From Streptomyces venezuelae (lineage in GTDB: Bacteria > Actinomycetota > Actinomycetes > Streptomycetales > Streptomycetaceae), in assembly GCF_008642275.1 (NCBI RefSeq), contig NZ_CP029189.1:1483001-1547000 (forward strand): DNA of 64,000 nucleotides, written 5' to 3'. Below are positions 10,476 through 18,157 of the stretch, piece after piece. Numbering within the stretch: position 1 is the stretch's first letter; every line of letters starts with the position of its first letter. The position numbers and the translations under genes are program-made. Below the pieces are notes generated by a model. That model did no database searches. It saw only the letters and a list, made by a program, of their open reading frames with translations, and was not told the origin of the DNA.

Positions 10476-11720
10476 CTACTGCGTGAGGTACGCGGGGGCG
10501 CTCACGGGCAGGATAAATCGGAACTCGGCGCCGCCGCCGGGGCCGCGGCCGACCGTGATGGTCCCGCCGTGCGCCTCCACGATGCCCTTGACGATGTACA
10601 GGCCCAGGCCGGTGCCGCCGCGCTTGCTCCCCCGCCAGAAGCGGGTGAAGACGCGGCCCATCGACTCCTCGGGGATCCCGGGGCCTTCGTCAGTCACGGT
10701 GACGGCGGTTCCCTTCTCATGCGGCGACACCCCGATGGTGACCGTTCCCTCGCCGTGGCGCACCGCATTTTCCAGGAGGTTGCCGAGGATCTGGTCGATC
10801 TTGTCCGGGTCGGCCCACAGATCGGGGAGCGGACGGCTGACGCTCACGAGGAACCGTTCGGGGGCCTGCCCGTTCGCGGTGAGCGCCTGCACGTGGCGGC
10901 CGACGGCGGTGGCGATGTCCACCGGCTGGCGGCGCACCTCCAGACGGCCGGAGTCGATGCGGGAGATGTCGAGCAGCTCGGCGATGAGGCGGGTGACGCG
11001 GTTGGCGTCGGCGTCGACGGTCTCCAGCATCAGCCGCTTCTGGTCGTCGGTGAACCGCTCCCACTTGGCGAGCAGGGTGGCCGTGAACCCCTTGACCGAG
11101 GTCAGCGGGGAGCGCAGCTCGTGGGCGACGGTGGCGATGAGCTCGGCGTGGCTGCGCTCGGTCCGGCGCCGGGCCTCGGTACCGCGCAGGGTGACCACGA
11201 GGCGGCGCAGCGGGCCGGTGGGGTGCGTGCGCACGTAGCTGGCGGAGACCAGCACCTCGCGGCCGCCGGGAAGCAGCAGGTTCCGCTCGGGCTGCCCGCG
11301 CCGGGTGGCGAGGCCCCCGTACGGATCGGTCAGCGCCCACCAGCGGCGGCCTTCGAGGTCCTCCAGCGGGAGCGCCCGCTCGATGCGCCTGCCGAGGGCC
11401 TGGGCGGGATCGGTCGCGGTCATCCGGGCCGCGGCCCGGTTGAAGCAGATGACGTGCCCGGTGGCGTCGGCGACGACGAGCCCGTCGGGCAGGCAGTCGG
11501 GGTCGATCCCGAAGGCGAGCCCCTCACCCGGGGCACCGGCGCCCAGGAGCGCCCCGCGGCCCGCGCCCTGCGGCGGTACGCCGCTCAGTGCCTCGGAGGC
11601 GCGTGCGGGGGGCACGGCGTCGTCCGCGGGCCCGCCCGTACGGGCGCAGGGGGCGCCCGGCGACGACGCCGGACCGGCCGTCGTGTCGGCCTCCGGCAAG
11701 CTGTTCGTACCGACGGTCAT
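10476..11720 (-). CDS. Soluble PAS-like sensor histidine kinase
   Basis: About 414 residues with no membrane segment. A disordered Pro/Ala-rich start is followed by a PAS-like domain (about 75-175, CLPDGLVVADATGHVICFN), a HisKA domain with the phospho-acceptor His at about 200 (ATVAHELRSPLTSVKG), and a HATPase domain with N-box NLLENAVRHG, DEGPGIPEE and GGTGLGLYIVKGIVEAHGG. It is an orphan: no response regulator is adjacent. It sits between the RNA methyltransferase gene and pheS on the same strand, with gaps of 56 and 153 nt. The ATG at 11720 is preferred; an alternative lies 17 codons upstream. Signal and partner unknown. Confidence 0.88.
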   Translation of the reverse strand: MTVGTNSLPEADTTAGPASSPGAPCARTGGPADDAVPPARASEALSGVPPQGAGRGALLGAGAPGEGLAFGIDPDCLPDGLVVADATGHVICFNRAAARMTATDPAQALGRRIERALPLEDLEGRRWWALTDPYGGLATRRGQPERNLLLPGGREVLVSASYVRTHPTGPLRRLVVTLRGTEARRRTERSHAELIATVAHELRSPLTSVKGFTATLLAKWERFTDDQKRLMLETVDADANRVTRLIAELLDISRIDSGRLEVRRQPVDIATAVGRHVQALTANGQAPERFLVSVSRPLPDLWADPDKIDQILGNLLENAVRHGEGTVTIGVSPHEKGTAVTVTDEGPGIPEESMGRVFTRFWRGSKRGGTGLGLYIVKGIVEAHGGTITVGRGPGGGAEFRFILPVSAPAYLTQ

Positions 11721-11776
11721 GTCCCCGTACCCCACATCTCCGAGTAGCGCAGTGGGCCCCCCGGGCCGCCACATTA

Positions 11777-12637
11777 CTAGCTGGGGGTCACAGAGCGGCA
11801 CCCTCCGGGCGCCCGCTGTGCACGCGCGGACGCGTAGAGGCACACGGCGGCGGCCGTCGCCAGGTTCAGGCTCTCCGCCTTTCCGTGGATCGGGACCCGT
11901 ACGACGGCGTCCGCCAGGGCCCTGGTCTCCTCCGGGAGACCCCATGCCTCGTTGCCGAAGACCCAGGCGGAGGGCCCGCCCATGGTGCCGGCGTCGAGCT
12001 CGGCGTCGAGGTCGTCCTCACCGGCGCCGTCGGCCGCCAGGATGCGCACGCCGGCCGCCCGGAGCCCTTCGACGGCCTCCTCGACCGGAACGCCGACGGC
12101 GACCGGGAGGTGGAACAGGGAGCCGACGGAGGCCCGTACCGACTTCGGGTTGTACAGGTCCACGGAGGCGTCGGTCAGCACCACCGCGTCGGCGCCCGCG
12201 GCGTCCGCGCAGCGCAGCACCGTACCGGCGTTGCCGGGGTCGCGGACGTGCGCGAGGACGGCGACGAGCCTCGGCCGGGCCCGCAGGACCTCCTCGAACG
12301 GGGAGTCCAGGAAGTGGCAGACACCGACCAGGCCCTGGGGGGTGACGGTCTGCGAGACCTCGGCGAGGACCTCGTCGGAGGCGTAGTGCACGCGGGCGCC
12401 CGCGTCCAGGGCGGCCTCGACGATCCCGGAGTAGCGCTCGGCGGCCTCGACGGTGGCGAACAGCTCGATCAGGGTCGACGCGCCCGTGGGACCGCGGTGC
12501 TCCACGGCCTCGCGGACGGCCTGGGGGCCCTCGGCGATGAAGCGGCGCTCCTTGGTGCGGAAGTTGCGCCGCGCCAGGCGTCTGGCGGCGGCCACCCGCG
12601 GGGATCGGGGGGAGATCAGCTCGTCGGGGTGACCCAT
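11777..12637 (-). CDS. TrmH-family (SPOUT) RNA 2'-O-methyltransferase
   Basis: About 286 residues. A short N-terminal substrate-binding domain (NFRTKERRFIAEGPQAV) precedes a SPOUT catalytic domain with the three SpoU motifs: motif 1 HVRDPGNAGTVLRCADAAG, motif 2 region VFGNEAWGLPEE and motif 3 VPIHGKAESLNLATAAAV. Such enzymes methylate ribose 2'-OH in rRNA or tRNA; the exact target is not readable. It lies directly downstream of the infC-rpmI-rplT terminator on the same strand, next to genes of translation. Confidence 0.92.
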   Translation of the reverse strand: MGHPDELISPRSPRVAAARRLARRNFRTKERRFIAEGPQAVREAVEHRGPTGASTLIELFATVEAAERYSGIVEAALDAGARVHYASDEVLAEVSQTVTPQGLVGVCHFLDSPFEEVLRARPRLVAVLAHVRDPGNAGTVLRCADAAGADAVVLTDASVDLYNPKSVRASVGSLFHLPVAVGVPVEEAVEGLRAAGVRILAADGAGEDDLDAELDAGTMGGPSAWVFGNEAWGLPEETRALADAVVRVPIHGKAESLNLATAAAVCLYASARAQRAPGGCRSVTPS

Positions 12638-12763
12638 GGTGTGTGCGGTTCTCTCTCGGGGTTCCGGGCTCGGGGTTCCGGGCGGGACGGGAACGGGACG
12701 GCGGCGGCAGCGCGGCGGGCCGCTCGGGGCGGCTCGGCCCGGCGCGGCGCGGCGCGGAAAGCA

Positions 12764-12797
12764 CACGGACCCGCAGGCGAATGCCTGCGGGTCCGTG
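12764..12797 (-). terminator. Terminator after rplT
   Basis: A 15-bp perfect stem, CACGGACCCGCAGGC with its complement, loop GAAT, about 36 nt past the rplT stop. It closes the infC-rpmI-rplT operon. Confidence 0.88.
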
Positions 12798-12832
12798 GGG
12801 GCCGGCCCTGGGTGAGCTGGGCCGGCTAGCCC

Positions 12833-13219
12833 TTAGGCAGCGGCCTTGGGGGCGTTGACGTCGGCCGGAAGCGCCTTCTGCGCGACCTCGACGAGCGCGG
12901 CGAACGCGTTGGCGTCGTTGACGGCCAGCTCCGCGAGGATCTTGCGGTCCACCTCGATGTTGGCGGCCTTCAGACCCTGGATGAGGCGGTTGTACGTCAT
13001 GCCGTTCTGGCGGGCAGCGGCGTTGATGCGCTGGATCCACAGCTGACGGAAGTCGCCCTTGCGCTTCTTGCGGTCGTTGAAGTTGTAGACCAGCGAGTGG
13101 GTGACCTGCTCCTTGGCCTTGCGGTACAGGCGCGAACGCTGACCGCGGTAGCCGGAGGCCGCCTCGAGGATCGCCCGGCGCTTCTTGTGGGCGTTTACTG
13201 CCCGCTTGACGCGTGCCAC
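12833..13219 (-). CDS. rplT: 50S ribosomal protein L20
   Basis: A 128-residue basic protein, normal length. It opens with [15 protein letters not shown] and contains [18 protein letters not shown] and [20 protein letters not shown], all diagnostic of L20. It assembles early in the large subunit and is the usual repressor of its own operon in other bacteria. Third gene of infC-rpmI-rplT. The spacer before it carries two strong hairpins that may serve regulation. Confidence 0.98.
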   Translation of the reverse strand: MARVKRAVNAHKKRRAILEAASGYRGQRSRLYRKAKEQVTHSLVYNFNDRKKRKGDFRQLWIQRINAAARQNGMTYNRLIQGLKAANIEVDRKILAELAVNDANAFAALVEVAQKALPADVNAPKAAA

Positions 13220-13238
13220 TTTTTAACTCCTTGTAGCG

Positions 13239-13319
13239 GGGCCGTGGTTGTCTTCACACGGCCCGAAATTCGATGGGGTCCCGGTCTCGACGTGCGTCCG
13301 CTCCCGGCAGGGGGAGCGG
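13239..13319 (-). promoter_or_regulatory. Two hairpins in the rpmI-rplT spacer
   Basis: GGGCCGTG (13239-13246) pairs with CACGGCCC (13257-13264), and CCGCTCCC (13298-13305) pairs with GGGAGCGG (13312-13319). Both lie in the 105-nt spacer. There is no T tract, so they look like mRNA structure (processing, stability or protein binding) rather than a terminator. Confidence 0.5.
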
Positions 13320-13324
13320 AGACG

Positions 13325-13519
13325 TCAGATGCCGAGAAGCTTCTTGATCTTCGCGGCGTCGCCGGGGGCCATCTCCGCGTTGCCGGTGAGGCGGCGGGTG
13401 ACACGGGACGACTTGTGCTCGAGCAGGTGGCGCTTGCCGGCGCGCTCACGGAGCACCTTGCCGGAGCCGGTGACCTTGAAGCGCTTCTTGGTACCGCTGT
13501 GCGTCTTGTTCTTCGGCAT
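13325..13519 (-). CDS. rpmI: 50S ribosomal protein L35
   Basis: A 64-residue basic protein with the family pattern [20 protein letters not shown] at the start and [13 protein letters not shown] text ([16 protein letters not shown]) in the middle. Normal length. Second gene of the infC operon, with 105-nt structured spacers on both sides. Confidence 0.98.
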   Translation of the reverse strand: MPKNKTHSGTKKRFKVTGSGKVLRERAGKRHLLEHKSSRVTRRLTGNAEMAPGDAAKIKKLLGI

Positions 13520-13544
13520 GGCGCCGTTATCTCCTCGTCGGTGG

Positions 13545-13584
13545 CGCTCCCACCGGTCCGGTACGGGACCGGCTTACGGGAGCG
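13545..13584 (-). promoter_or_regulatory. Compound hairpin in the infC-rpmI spacer
   Basis: An outer stem CGCTCCC (13545-13551) with GGGAGCG (13578-13584) encloses an inner stem CCGGTCC (13553-13559) with GGACCGG (13566-13572). It lies just upstream of the rpmI ribosome site and may affect rpmI-rplT translation or mRNA processing. Confidence 0.5.
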
Positions 13585-13624
13585 TCATGTTGTGTCGGGT
13601 GATCCGGGACGGAGTGTCCTGGAA

Positions 13625-14335
13625 TCAGGCCTCGGCGTTCGCCTCGTCGGCCGGAGCCTGTTCGGCAGCGGCCTCGGTGGCCTCGGCGGAGGCGACCTCG
13701 GTGGTGTCATCGGCCTCGACGGCGGCAGCCTCGGAAGGAGCCTCGTCTTCGGTGTGGGCGACACCCTGGCGCTCCGCCTTGCGGGCGGCCTGCGCCTCGC
13801 GGGCTTCGGCCATCGCCTCGGTCTTCTTCTTGTGCGGACCGAGGACCATGATCATGTTTCGGCCGTCCTGCTTCGGGTTCGACTCGATGAACCCGAGGTC
13901 CTCGACGTCCGAAGCGAGACGCTGCAGCAGTCGGTAGCCGAGTTCCGGCCGGGACTGCTCGCGACCACGGAACATGATCGTGATCTTGACCTTGTCGCCC
14001 TGCTTGAGGAACCGAACGACGTGACCCTTCTTGGTGTCATAGTCGTGCGGGTCGATCTTCGGCCGGAGCTTCATTTCCTTGATGACCGTGTGCGCCTGGT
14101 TCTTGCGCGCCTCACGGGCCTTCATGGCCGACTCGTACTTGAACTTGCCGTAGTCCATGAGCTTGCAGACCGGCGGGCGTGCGGACGCCGCGACCTCGAC
14201 CAGGTCGAGGTCGTACTCCTGCGCGAGCTCAAGCGCCTTGGCAAGCGGCACGATGCCGACCTGCTCGCCGCTGGGACCGACAAGCCGTACCTCGGGAACG
14301 CGAATCCGGTCGTTGATGCGGGGCTCGGTGCTGAT
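13625..14335 (-). CDS. infC: Translation initiation factor IF-3, probable AUC start
   Basis: About 236 residues. The IF-3 N-domain ([19 protein letters not shown], then [13 protein letters not shown]), the linker, and the C-domain ([32 protein letters not shown]) are complete. After about residue 175 there is an Ala/Glu-rich acidic tail typical of streptomycete IF-3. The frame is open from a GTG at 14359, but a perfect AGGAGG would then lie inside the coding region. Four nt after it comes ATC, giving (M)[11 protein letters not shown]-3 is known to use AUU or AUC starts elsewhere, which lets IF-3 repress itself by rejecting non-standard start codons, so I place the start at 14335. First gene of the operon. 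Confidence 0.92.
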   Translation of the reverse strand: MSTEPRINDRIRVPEVRLVGPSGEQVGIVPLAKALELAQEYDLDLVEVAASARPPVCKLMDYGKFKYESAMKAREARKNQAHTVIKEMKLRPKIDPHDYDTKKGHVVRFLKQGDKVKITIMFRGREQSRPELGYRLLQRLASDVEDLGFIESNPKQDGRNMIMVLGPHKKKTEAMAEAREAQAARKAERQGVAHTEDEAPSEAAAVEADDTTEVASAEATEAAAEQAPADEANAEA

Positions 14336-14345
14336 GGATCCTCCT
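14333..14345 (-). promoter_or_regulatory. Shine-Dalgarno and AUC start codon of infC
   Basis: Read on the minus strand: AGGAGG (14345-14340), spacer ATCC, then ATC (14335-14333) in frame with infC. No ATG, GTG or TTG lies at a suitable distance downstream of this site. Confidence 0.7.
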
Positions 14346-14420
14346 CGGTAGCACCACACGGCTGCCTGGCAGACAGCCGCTGACGTGTATTTCCGTCAGA
14401 CCGACCGCAGCGGGAGAATC

Positions 14421-14451
14421 AAAAAAGCCCCGCCGGGCACAGGCAGGGGCT
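14421..14451 (-). terminator. Intrinsic terminator in the infC leader (attenuator candidate)
   Basis: On the minus strand AGCCCC-T-GCC pairs with GGC-GGGGCT (one bulge) across a 7-nt loop and is followed directly by six T. It sits about 85 nt upstream of infC. No gene precedes it on this strand (the upstream gene is divergent), so it can only act inside the infC leader. A further dyad, CCATCGT/ACGATGG at 14510-14532 with a self-complementary centre, lies upstream and could form a competing structure. The remaining gap up to 14684 holds the divergent promoters; TAGTAT at 14641-14636 is a possible -10. Confidence 0.75.
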
Positions 14452-14684
14452 CCAAAACAACCGGAACACCGCCGCGTGCGAACCGCGGGGCGTAAACTCG
14501 GGCAGCTTTCCATCGTCCGTACGGAACGATGGATGCCGCCTGACCGGTGACCCGCCGCCCCGGAGGGCAGTCAGGTGGGAGAACGGAGCCTCCACTTGTG
14601 GGCCGGGCACAGAAGTGTCCGGCCGGTCGAAGTACATACTAGCACCCGCGCCGCAAGCCCGCCGCACGGCATATCGTGGGGCGC

Positions 14685-15062
14685 ATGACTGACGCGACAC
14701 CCCCCACCGAACCCGCTGCCGACGGCGCCCCCGACTACGACACCATGACCCGCGACATCGCGGACGTGCCCGCCGTCGAGGTGATCACCACGGTGGCCGT
14801 GCACCTGCTGAGCGCCGCGGCGGTCAACCTGGGCCTGGACAAGCCGGACTCCGAGCACAAGGACCTCGACGAGGCCCGCAAGCTGATCACGGCCCTGGCC
14901 GGCCTGGTCACCGCGAGCGCCACCGAGATCAGCTCCTTCCACGCCGCCCCGCTGCGCGACGGCCTGAAGTCGCTCCAGCTGGCCTTCCGCGAGGCCTCGA
15001 TCGTGCCGGACGAGCCGGGCCAGGGTCCGGGCGAGAAGTTCACGGGTCCCGTCTTCGGCTGA
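14685..15062 (+). CDS. DUF1844 family protein
   Basis: A 125-residue soluble protein with the DUF1844 pattern VEVITTVAVHLLSAAAVNLG followed by EARKLITALAGLVTA. The family has no assigned biochemical role. It is divergent from infC, a neighbourhood that recurs in streptomycetes. The ATG at 14685 is chosen over an in-frame GTG nine nt earlier because MTDATPPT is the usual start. Confidence 0.88.
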   Translation: MTDATPPTEPAADGAPDYDTMTRDIADVPAVEVITTVAVHLLSAAAVNLGLDKPDSEHKDLDEARKLITALAGLVTASATEISSFHAAPLRDGLKSLQLAFREASIVPDEPGQGPGEKFTGPVFG

Positions 15063-15076
15063 GCCCGGAACCGGAA

Positions 15077-15137
15077 CCGCACACGACGACGGCCGGCGCA
15101 CCCCGCACGGGGGTGCGCCGGCCGTCGTCGTGTGCGG
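15077..15137. terminator. 28-bp perfect hairpin between convergent genes
   Basis: Bases 15077-15104 are exactly complementary to 15110-15137 around a 5-nt loop. It lies 14 nt after the DUF1844 stop and 24 nt after the stop of the convergent SseB-like gene, so it can terminate both. Confidence 0.9.
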
Positions 15138-15161
15138 GGACCGCGCGGGGAACCCGCCCGG

Positions 15162-15902
15162 TCAGCGGGTGAACAGCGGCTCGCCGGGCGGGGCCGGGGC
15201 CTCCGGGGGCAGCAGCGCCAGGTCCAGCCCTCGGACCAGCCGGGCCCGCAGCGTGGTGTCGGCCGCCAGCGCCTCGGCGACCCGCCGGGCCGCGGCGGAC
15301 GCCTGCGCGCCCCCGGCCAGGACGATCGCCAGGGTGCCGTCGGAGTCGGCACCGCCCGGGCCGAGGTGGGCGCGCAGGACGGCCGGCTCCGCGGACACGG
15401 CGGCCCGTACGGCTTCCCGTACGGCGGGATCGGCCAGCGGCCCCGCGTCGGTGCGGCCCTCGGCGAGCGCGAGCAGGGCGGAGCCGGTCAGCTGGTAGGT
15501 GACGGGGCCGGCCAGGTCGATGACCACGGTGTCGGCCTTCTCGTGCGCGGCGGCCGCCAGCGCCTGGTGCAGCGGGACGGCCACCGGCCGGGCGGCGGGG
15601 TCCCAGAGCGCGAGCGAGGCGATCGAGGTGAAGGCGGGCAGGGCCCGCCGGTCGCCCGCCCGCAGGGTGGGGACGGCCATGTCGCTGGTCTTCTCGCGCC
15701 GCAGACCCGTCTCCGGGTCGGTCTCCACCTCGCCGAGGACGGCCACCACGGGGACCAGCAGGCGGGCGCCCCTGAGCGCGGCCAGGACCTGCGGCTCCTT
15801 CGACCGGTCCGCGGACCAGGCGGCCAGGGCCTCGGTCAGCCGGGGATCGGCGGAGCCGTCGTCGTCGGAGAATCCCGGGTCGGGAATGTTCTTGTTCGCC
15901 AC
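15162..15902 (-). CDS. SseB-family protein
   Basis: A 246-residue soluble protein. The central part (GARLLVPVVAVLGE, MAVPTLRAGDRRALPAFTS, VAVPLHQALAAA) is the SseB N-terminal domain, also found in proteins tied to type VII secretion loci. The C-terminal half contains a second alpha/beta region with RVAEALAADTTLRARLVRGLDLALLP. The start is GTG at 15902. It lies 12 nt downstream of the mycosin gene on the same strand, so co-transcription is likely. Molecular role unknown. Confidence 0.82.
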   Translation of the reverse strand: MANKNIPDPGFSDDDGSADPRLTEALAAWSADRSKEPQVLAALRGARLLVPVVAVLGEVETDPETGLRREKTSDMAVPTLRAGDRRALPAFTSIASLALWDPAARPVAVPLHQALAAAAHEKADTVVIDLAGPVTYQLTGSALLALAEGRTDAGPLADPAVREAVRAAVSAEPAVLRAHLGPGGADSDGTLAIVLAGGAQASAAARRVAEALAADTTLRARLVRGLDLALLPPEAPAPPGEPLFTR

Positions 15903-15914
15903 AGTTACCCGACC

Positions 15915-17120
15915 CTACTGTGCCGGGTACGGGTCCTGGCCACGGCCCCGGGCGCCCCGGCGCGGGCGCCGCGCGAGTACGGCGGCCAGCACCAGCAGCA
16001 CCGCCCCCGCGACCGCTGCCGCCGGGGCCCCCGGCCGGACGCCCCGCGCGGGCGGGCGGGGCGCCTCGGGGCCGGGGCCGAAGTAGGTGCTCCCGGCCAA
16101 GGCGGGCACGGGTGCCGCGGCCTCCGGGCGTATCTCCTCGGCGGCCCGGAGAGCGGCGACGGGGTCGACCAGCCCATGACCGCGGGCGTCGTCGCGGCCG
16201 CCGGCCGGGGAGTCGGAGGCGGTCGTCTCCAGCAGCTTCTTCACCTGCGCCGGGGTCAGGTCGGGGTGCGCGGCCAGGACGAGGGCGACGGCGCCGGAGA
16301 CGAAGGCCGCCGCGGCGCTGGTGCCCCAGCCCTCGTAGTAGGAGCGGTCGGGGTCGGCGATGACGACGTCGACGCCGGGGGCGCTGACGGTGGCGTACCA
16401 GTTGCGGGTGGAGAACTTGGCCTTCTTGCCGCGCCGGTCGACGGCGGTGACGGCGATGACCCCCGGATAGGCGGCCGGGTAGGAGACGCGGTCGCCCGCC
16501 TCGCCGCCGTTGCCCGCGGAGGCCACGACGACCACCCCCTTGGCCAGGGCGTACTGGACGGCCTCGTCCTCCCCCGCCTCGTGGTGGGCGGAGTCGCTGT
16601 CGTCACCGAGGGACAGGTTGATCACGTCGGCGCCGTGGTCCGCGGCCCAGCGGATGCCCTCGGCCAGCGACCCGCCCTTGCTGTCGCGGGCCTTGGCGCG
16701 GCCCGGGTCGCCCTCTTCGAGGATCACCCGGACGGGGAGGATCCGTGCCTGCGGGGCGATGCCGAGGACGCCCTGGCCGCGGTTGGGACCGTGGCCGTGC
16801 CCGGCGATGATGCTCGCCATGGCGGTTCCGTGGCGGGCCCAGGCGCGGTCGCCGGGGCCGGCCCCCATGCCGATGAGGTCGGTGCCGGCGAGGACCTGGC
16901 CGGAGAGGTCGGGATGGGATTCGTCGACGCCGGTGTCGAGGACGGCCACGGTCACCCCGTCGCCCCGGGTGGTTCCCCAGGCCTCCTCGGCACGCAGGGC
17001 CAGCAGGCCCCACTGACGGTCGCGGATGTTGTCGGCGGCGACGGGGGACGCGGTGGCGGACACCAGGAGGGTCGCGGTGAGCAGGGCGGCGGCCGTCCGC
17101 CCGGAGGCCCGGCGGATCAT
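15915..17120 (-). CDS. Mycosin-like (type VII secretion-associated) subtilisin protease
   Basis: About 401 residues. Signal peptide 1-28 (RTAAALLTATLLVSATASPV), then an S8 domain with Asp62 (VAVLDTGVDESHPDL), His97 (ARHGTAMASIIAG), oxyanion Asn204 (SAGNGG) and Ser268 (GWGTSAAAAF). A Pro-rich linker leads to one C-terminal membrane helix (AAAVAGAVLLVLAAVLA) and a short basic tail, the layout of MycP mycosins. The catalytic domain would sit outside the membrane. The ATG overlaps the stop of the upstream gene (ATGA). No EccB/C/D or WXG100 gene is within the window, so this is an orphan relative to a secretion locus. Confidence 0.9.
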   Translation of the reverse strand: MIRRASGRTAAALLTATLLVSATASPVAADNIRDRQWGLLALRAEEAWGTTRGDGVTVAVLDTGVDESHPDLSGQVLAGTDLIGMGAGPGDRAWARHGTAMASIIAGHGHGPNRGQGVLGIAPQARILPVRVILEEGDPGRAKARDSKGGSLAEGIRWAADHGADVINLSLGDDSDSAHHEAGEDEAVQYALAKGVVVVASAGNGGEAGDRVSYPAAYPGVIAVTAVDRRGKKAKFSTRNWYATVSAPGVDVVIADPDRSYYEGWGTSAAAAFVSGAVALVLAAHPDLTPAQVKKLLETTASDSPAGGRDDARGHGLVDPVAALRAAEEIRPEAAAPVPALAGSTYFGPGPEAPRPPARGVRPGAPAAAVAGAVLLVLAAVLARRPRRGARGRGQDPYPAQ

Positions 17121-17908
17121 CGGGTGGGCTCCGGGGTGGGCGTGGCGGGCGGTGCGGCGAGGAAGGCGAGGCCGTGGCCGACCCGGTCGGCGAGCGCCTG
17201 GGCCTCGTGGCCGAGACCGGCCTGGGCGGCGGCTCCCGTGGCCTCCTTCTTCATCAGGTCGGCGGCGGGGTGGAGTGCGCCCGGTGCGCGGCCGTCGGCG
17301 AAGGCGGAGACGGTGTAGACGACGACGGGTGCCTCGGTGAGTACGGAGCTGGCCCAGGCGGCGCGCTGCGCGTCGGTGAACCCGTACGCGGGCGGGGCCG
17401 GGACATGGCCCCGGAGGGCGGCCATCGCGGGGGCTCCGGCGGGGGTGAAGACCATGCCGACGGTGATCAGTGAACTGCGGGTGGCGTCGGTGTAGGTGGC
17501 GCGGAGCACGCGGGTGCAGCCGGTGGCGGCGAGCAGGGCCTGCCAGTCGGCGGCGAGGGCGGCCGGGCAGTCGGCGTCGGGGGCGAGCGCGATCCGGGTC
17601 CAGGTGCGGTCGGAGCCGCCGGGGCCGGCGGAGGGGCCGGTGAGGACGGGCGGGAGCAGGCTGTCGACGGGGGCGGCGCGCCACAGCGACCCGGCCTTGC
17701 GGTAGGCGGCGTCGGCGGGGAGGGGGCGGGCCGCGGCGCGGTGTTCGGCCCAGGTGGCGAGGGCGGCCCCGCCGACGAGGCCGCTGCCGAGGAGGGCGCA
17801 GAGGGTGGCGGCGAGGATCCGGGCGGGGTGGCGGCGCGTGTCCGGGTGCGCGGGCTGTGGCGGTTCGGGCTCGCCCAGGATCTCGGTCCGCGGTGTCGTC
17901 GTGGTCAT
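17117..17908 (-). CDS. Membrane-anchored hypothetical protein paired with the mycosin
   Basis: 263 residues: a cytoplasmic Pro-rich start, one membrane helix at about 31-53 (ILAATLCALLGSGLVGGAAL), then an external domain with CPAALAADWQALLAATGCTRVLRATYTD and MVFTPAGAPAMAAL. Two cysteines in that stretch could form a disulfide. The TGA overlaps the start of the mycosin gene by 4 nt, so translation is coupled and the two probably act together. I do not recognise a named family. Confidence 0.75.
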   Translation of the reverse strand: MTTTTPRTEILGEPEPPQPAHPDTRRHPARILAATLCALLGSGLVGGAALATWAEHRAAARPLPADAAYRKAGSLWRAAPVDSLLPPVLTGPSAGPGGSDRTWTRIALAPDADCPAALAADWQALLAATGCTRVLRATYTDATRSSLITVGMVFTPAGAPAMAALRGHVPAPPAYGFTDAQRAAWASSVLTEAPVVVYTVSAFADGRAPGALHPAADLMKKEATGAAAQAGLGHEAQALADRVGHGLAFLAAPPATPTPEPTR

Positions 17909-18021
17909 CCGGCGGCTCCGCCCCCCGTTCCGTACGGCTGCCTGCCCTTACTCTACGGCGTCGGCACCACAGGCTGCTTGCCGGTACCGCACCACTTGGA
18001 CCCGCCCGCGTCCGGCCACCC

Positions 18022-18092
18022 CCGGCCCCGCCGGCGATCGAGGCGCGGGGCTCGGGGCGGAGCCCCCGCGCCCGGGGCGCGGCGCCCCCGGG
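18022..18092. repeat. GC-rich intergenic palindromic repeat, copy 1
   Basis: Starts CCGGCCCCGCCGGCGATCGA, then GGCGCGGGG and GGGGCGGAGCCCC, followed by a second dyad CCCGGGG. It shares its core with copies at 31812 and 35297. The same type of element recurs between genes across streptomycete genomes. No gene is seen between 17909 and 18157. Confidence 0.7.
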
Positions 18093-18157
18093 AAACGGGG
18101 AAAGGGCGGGCGGGGAACCCCTACCCACCGGTAGAGACCTCTGGCAAGCTGCCGCCC

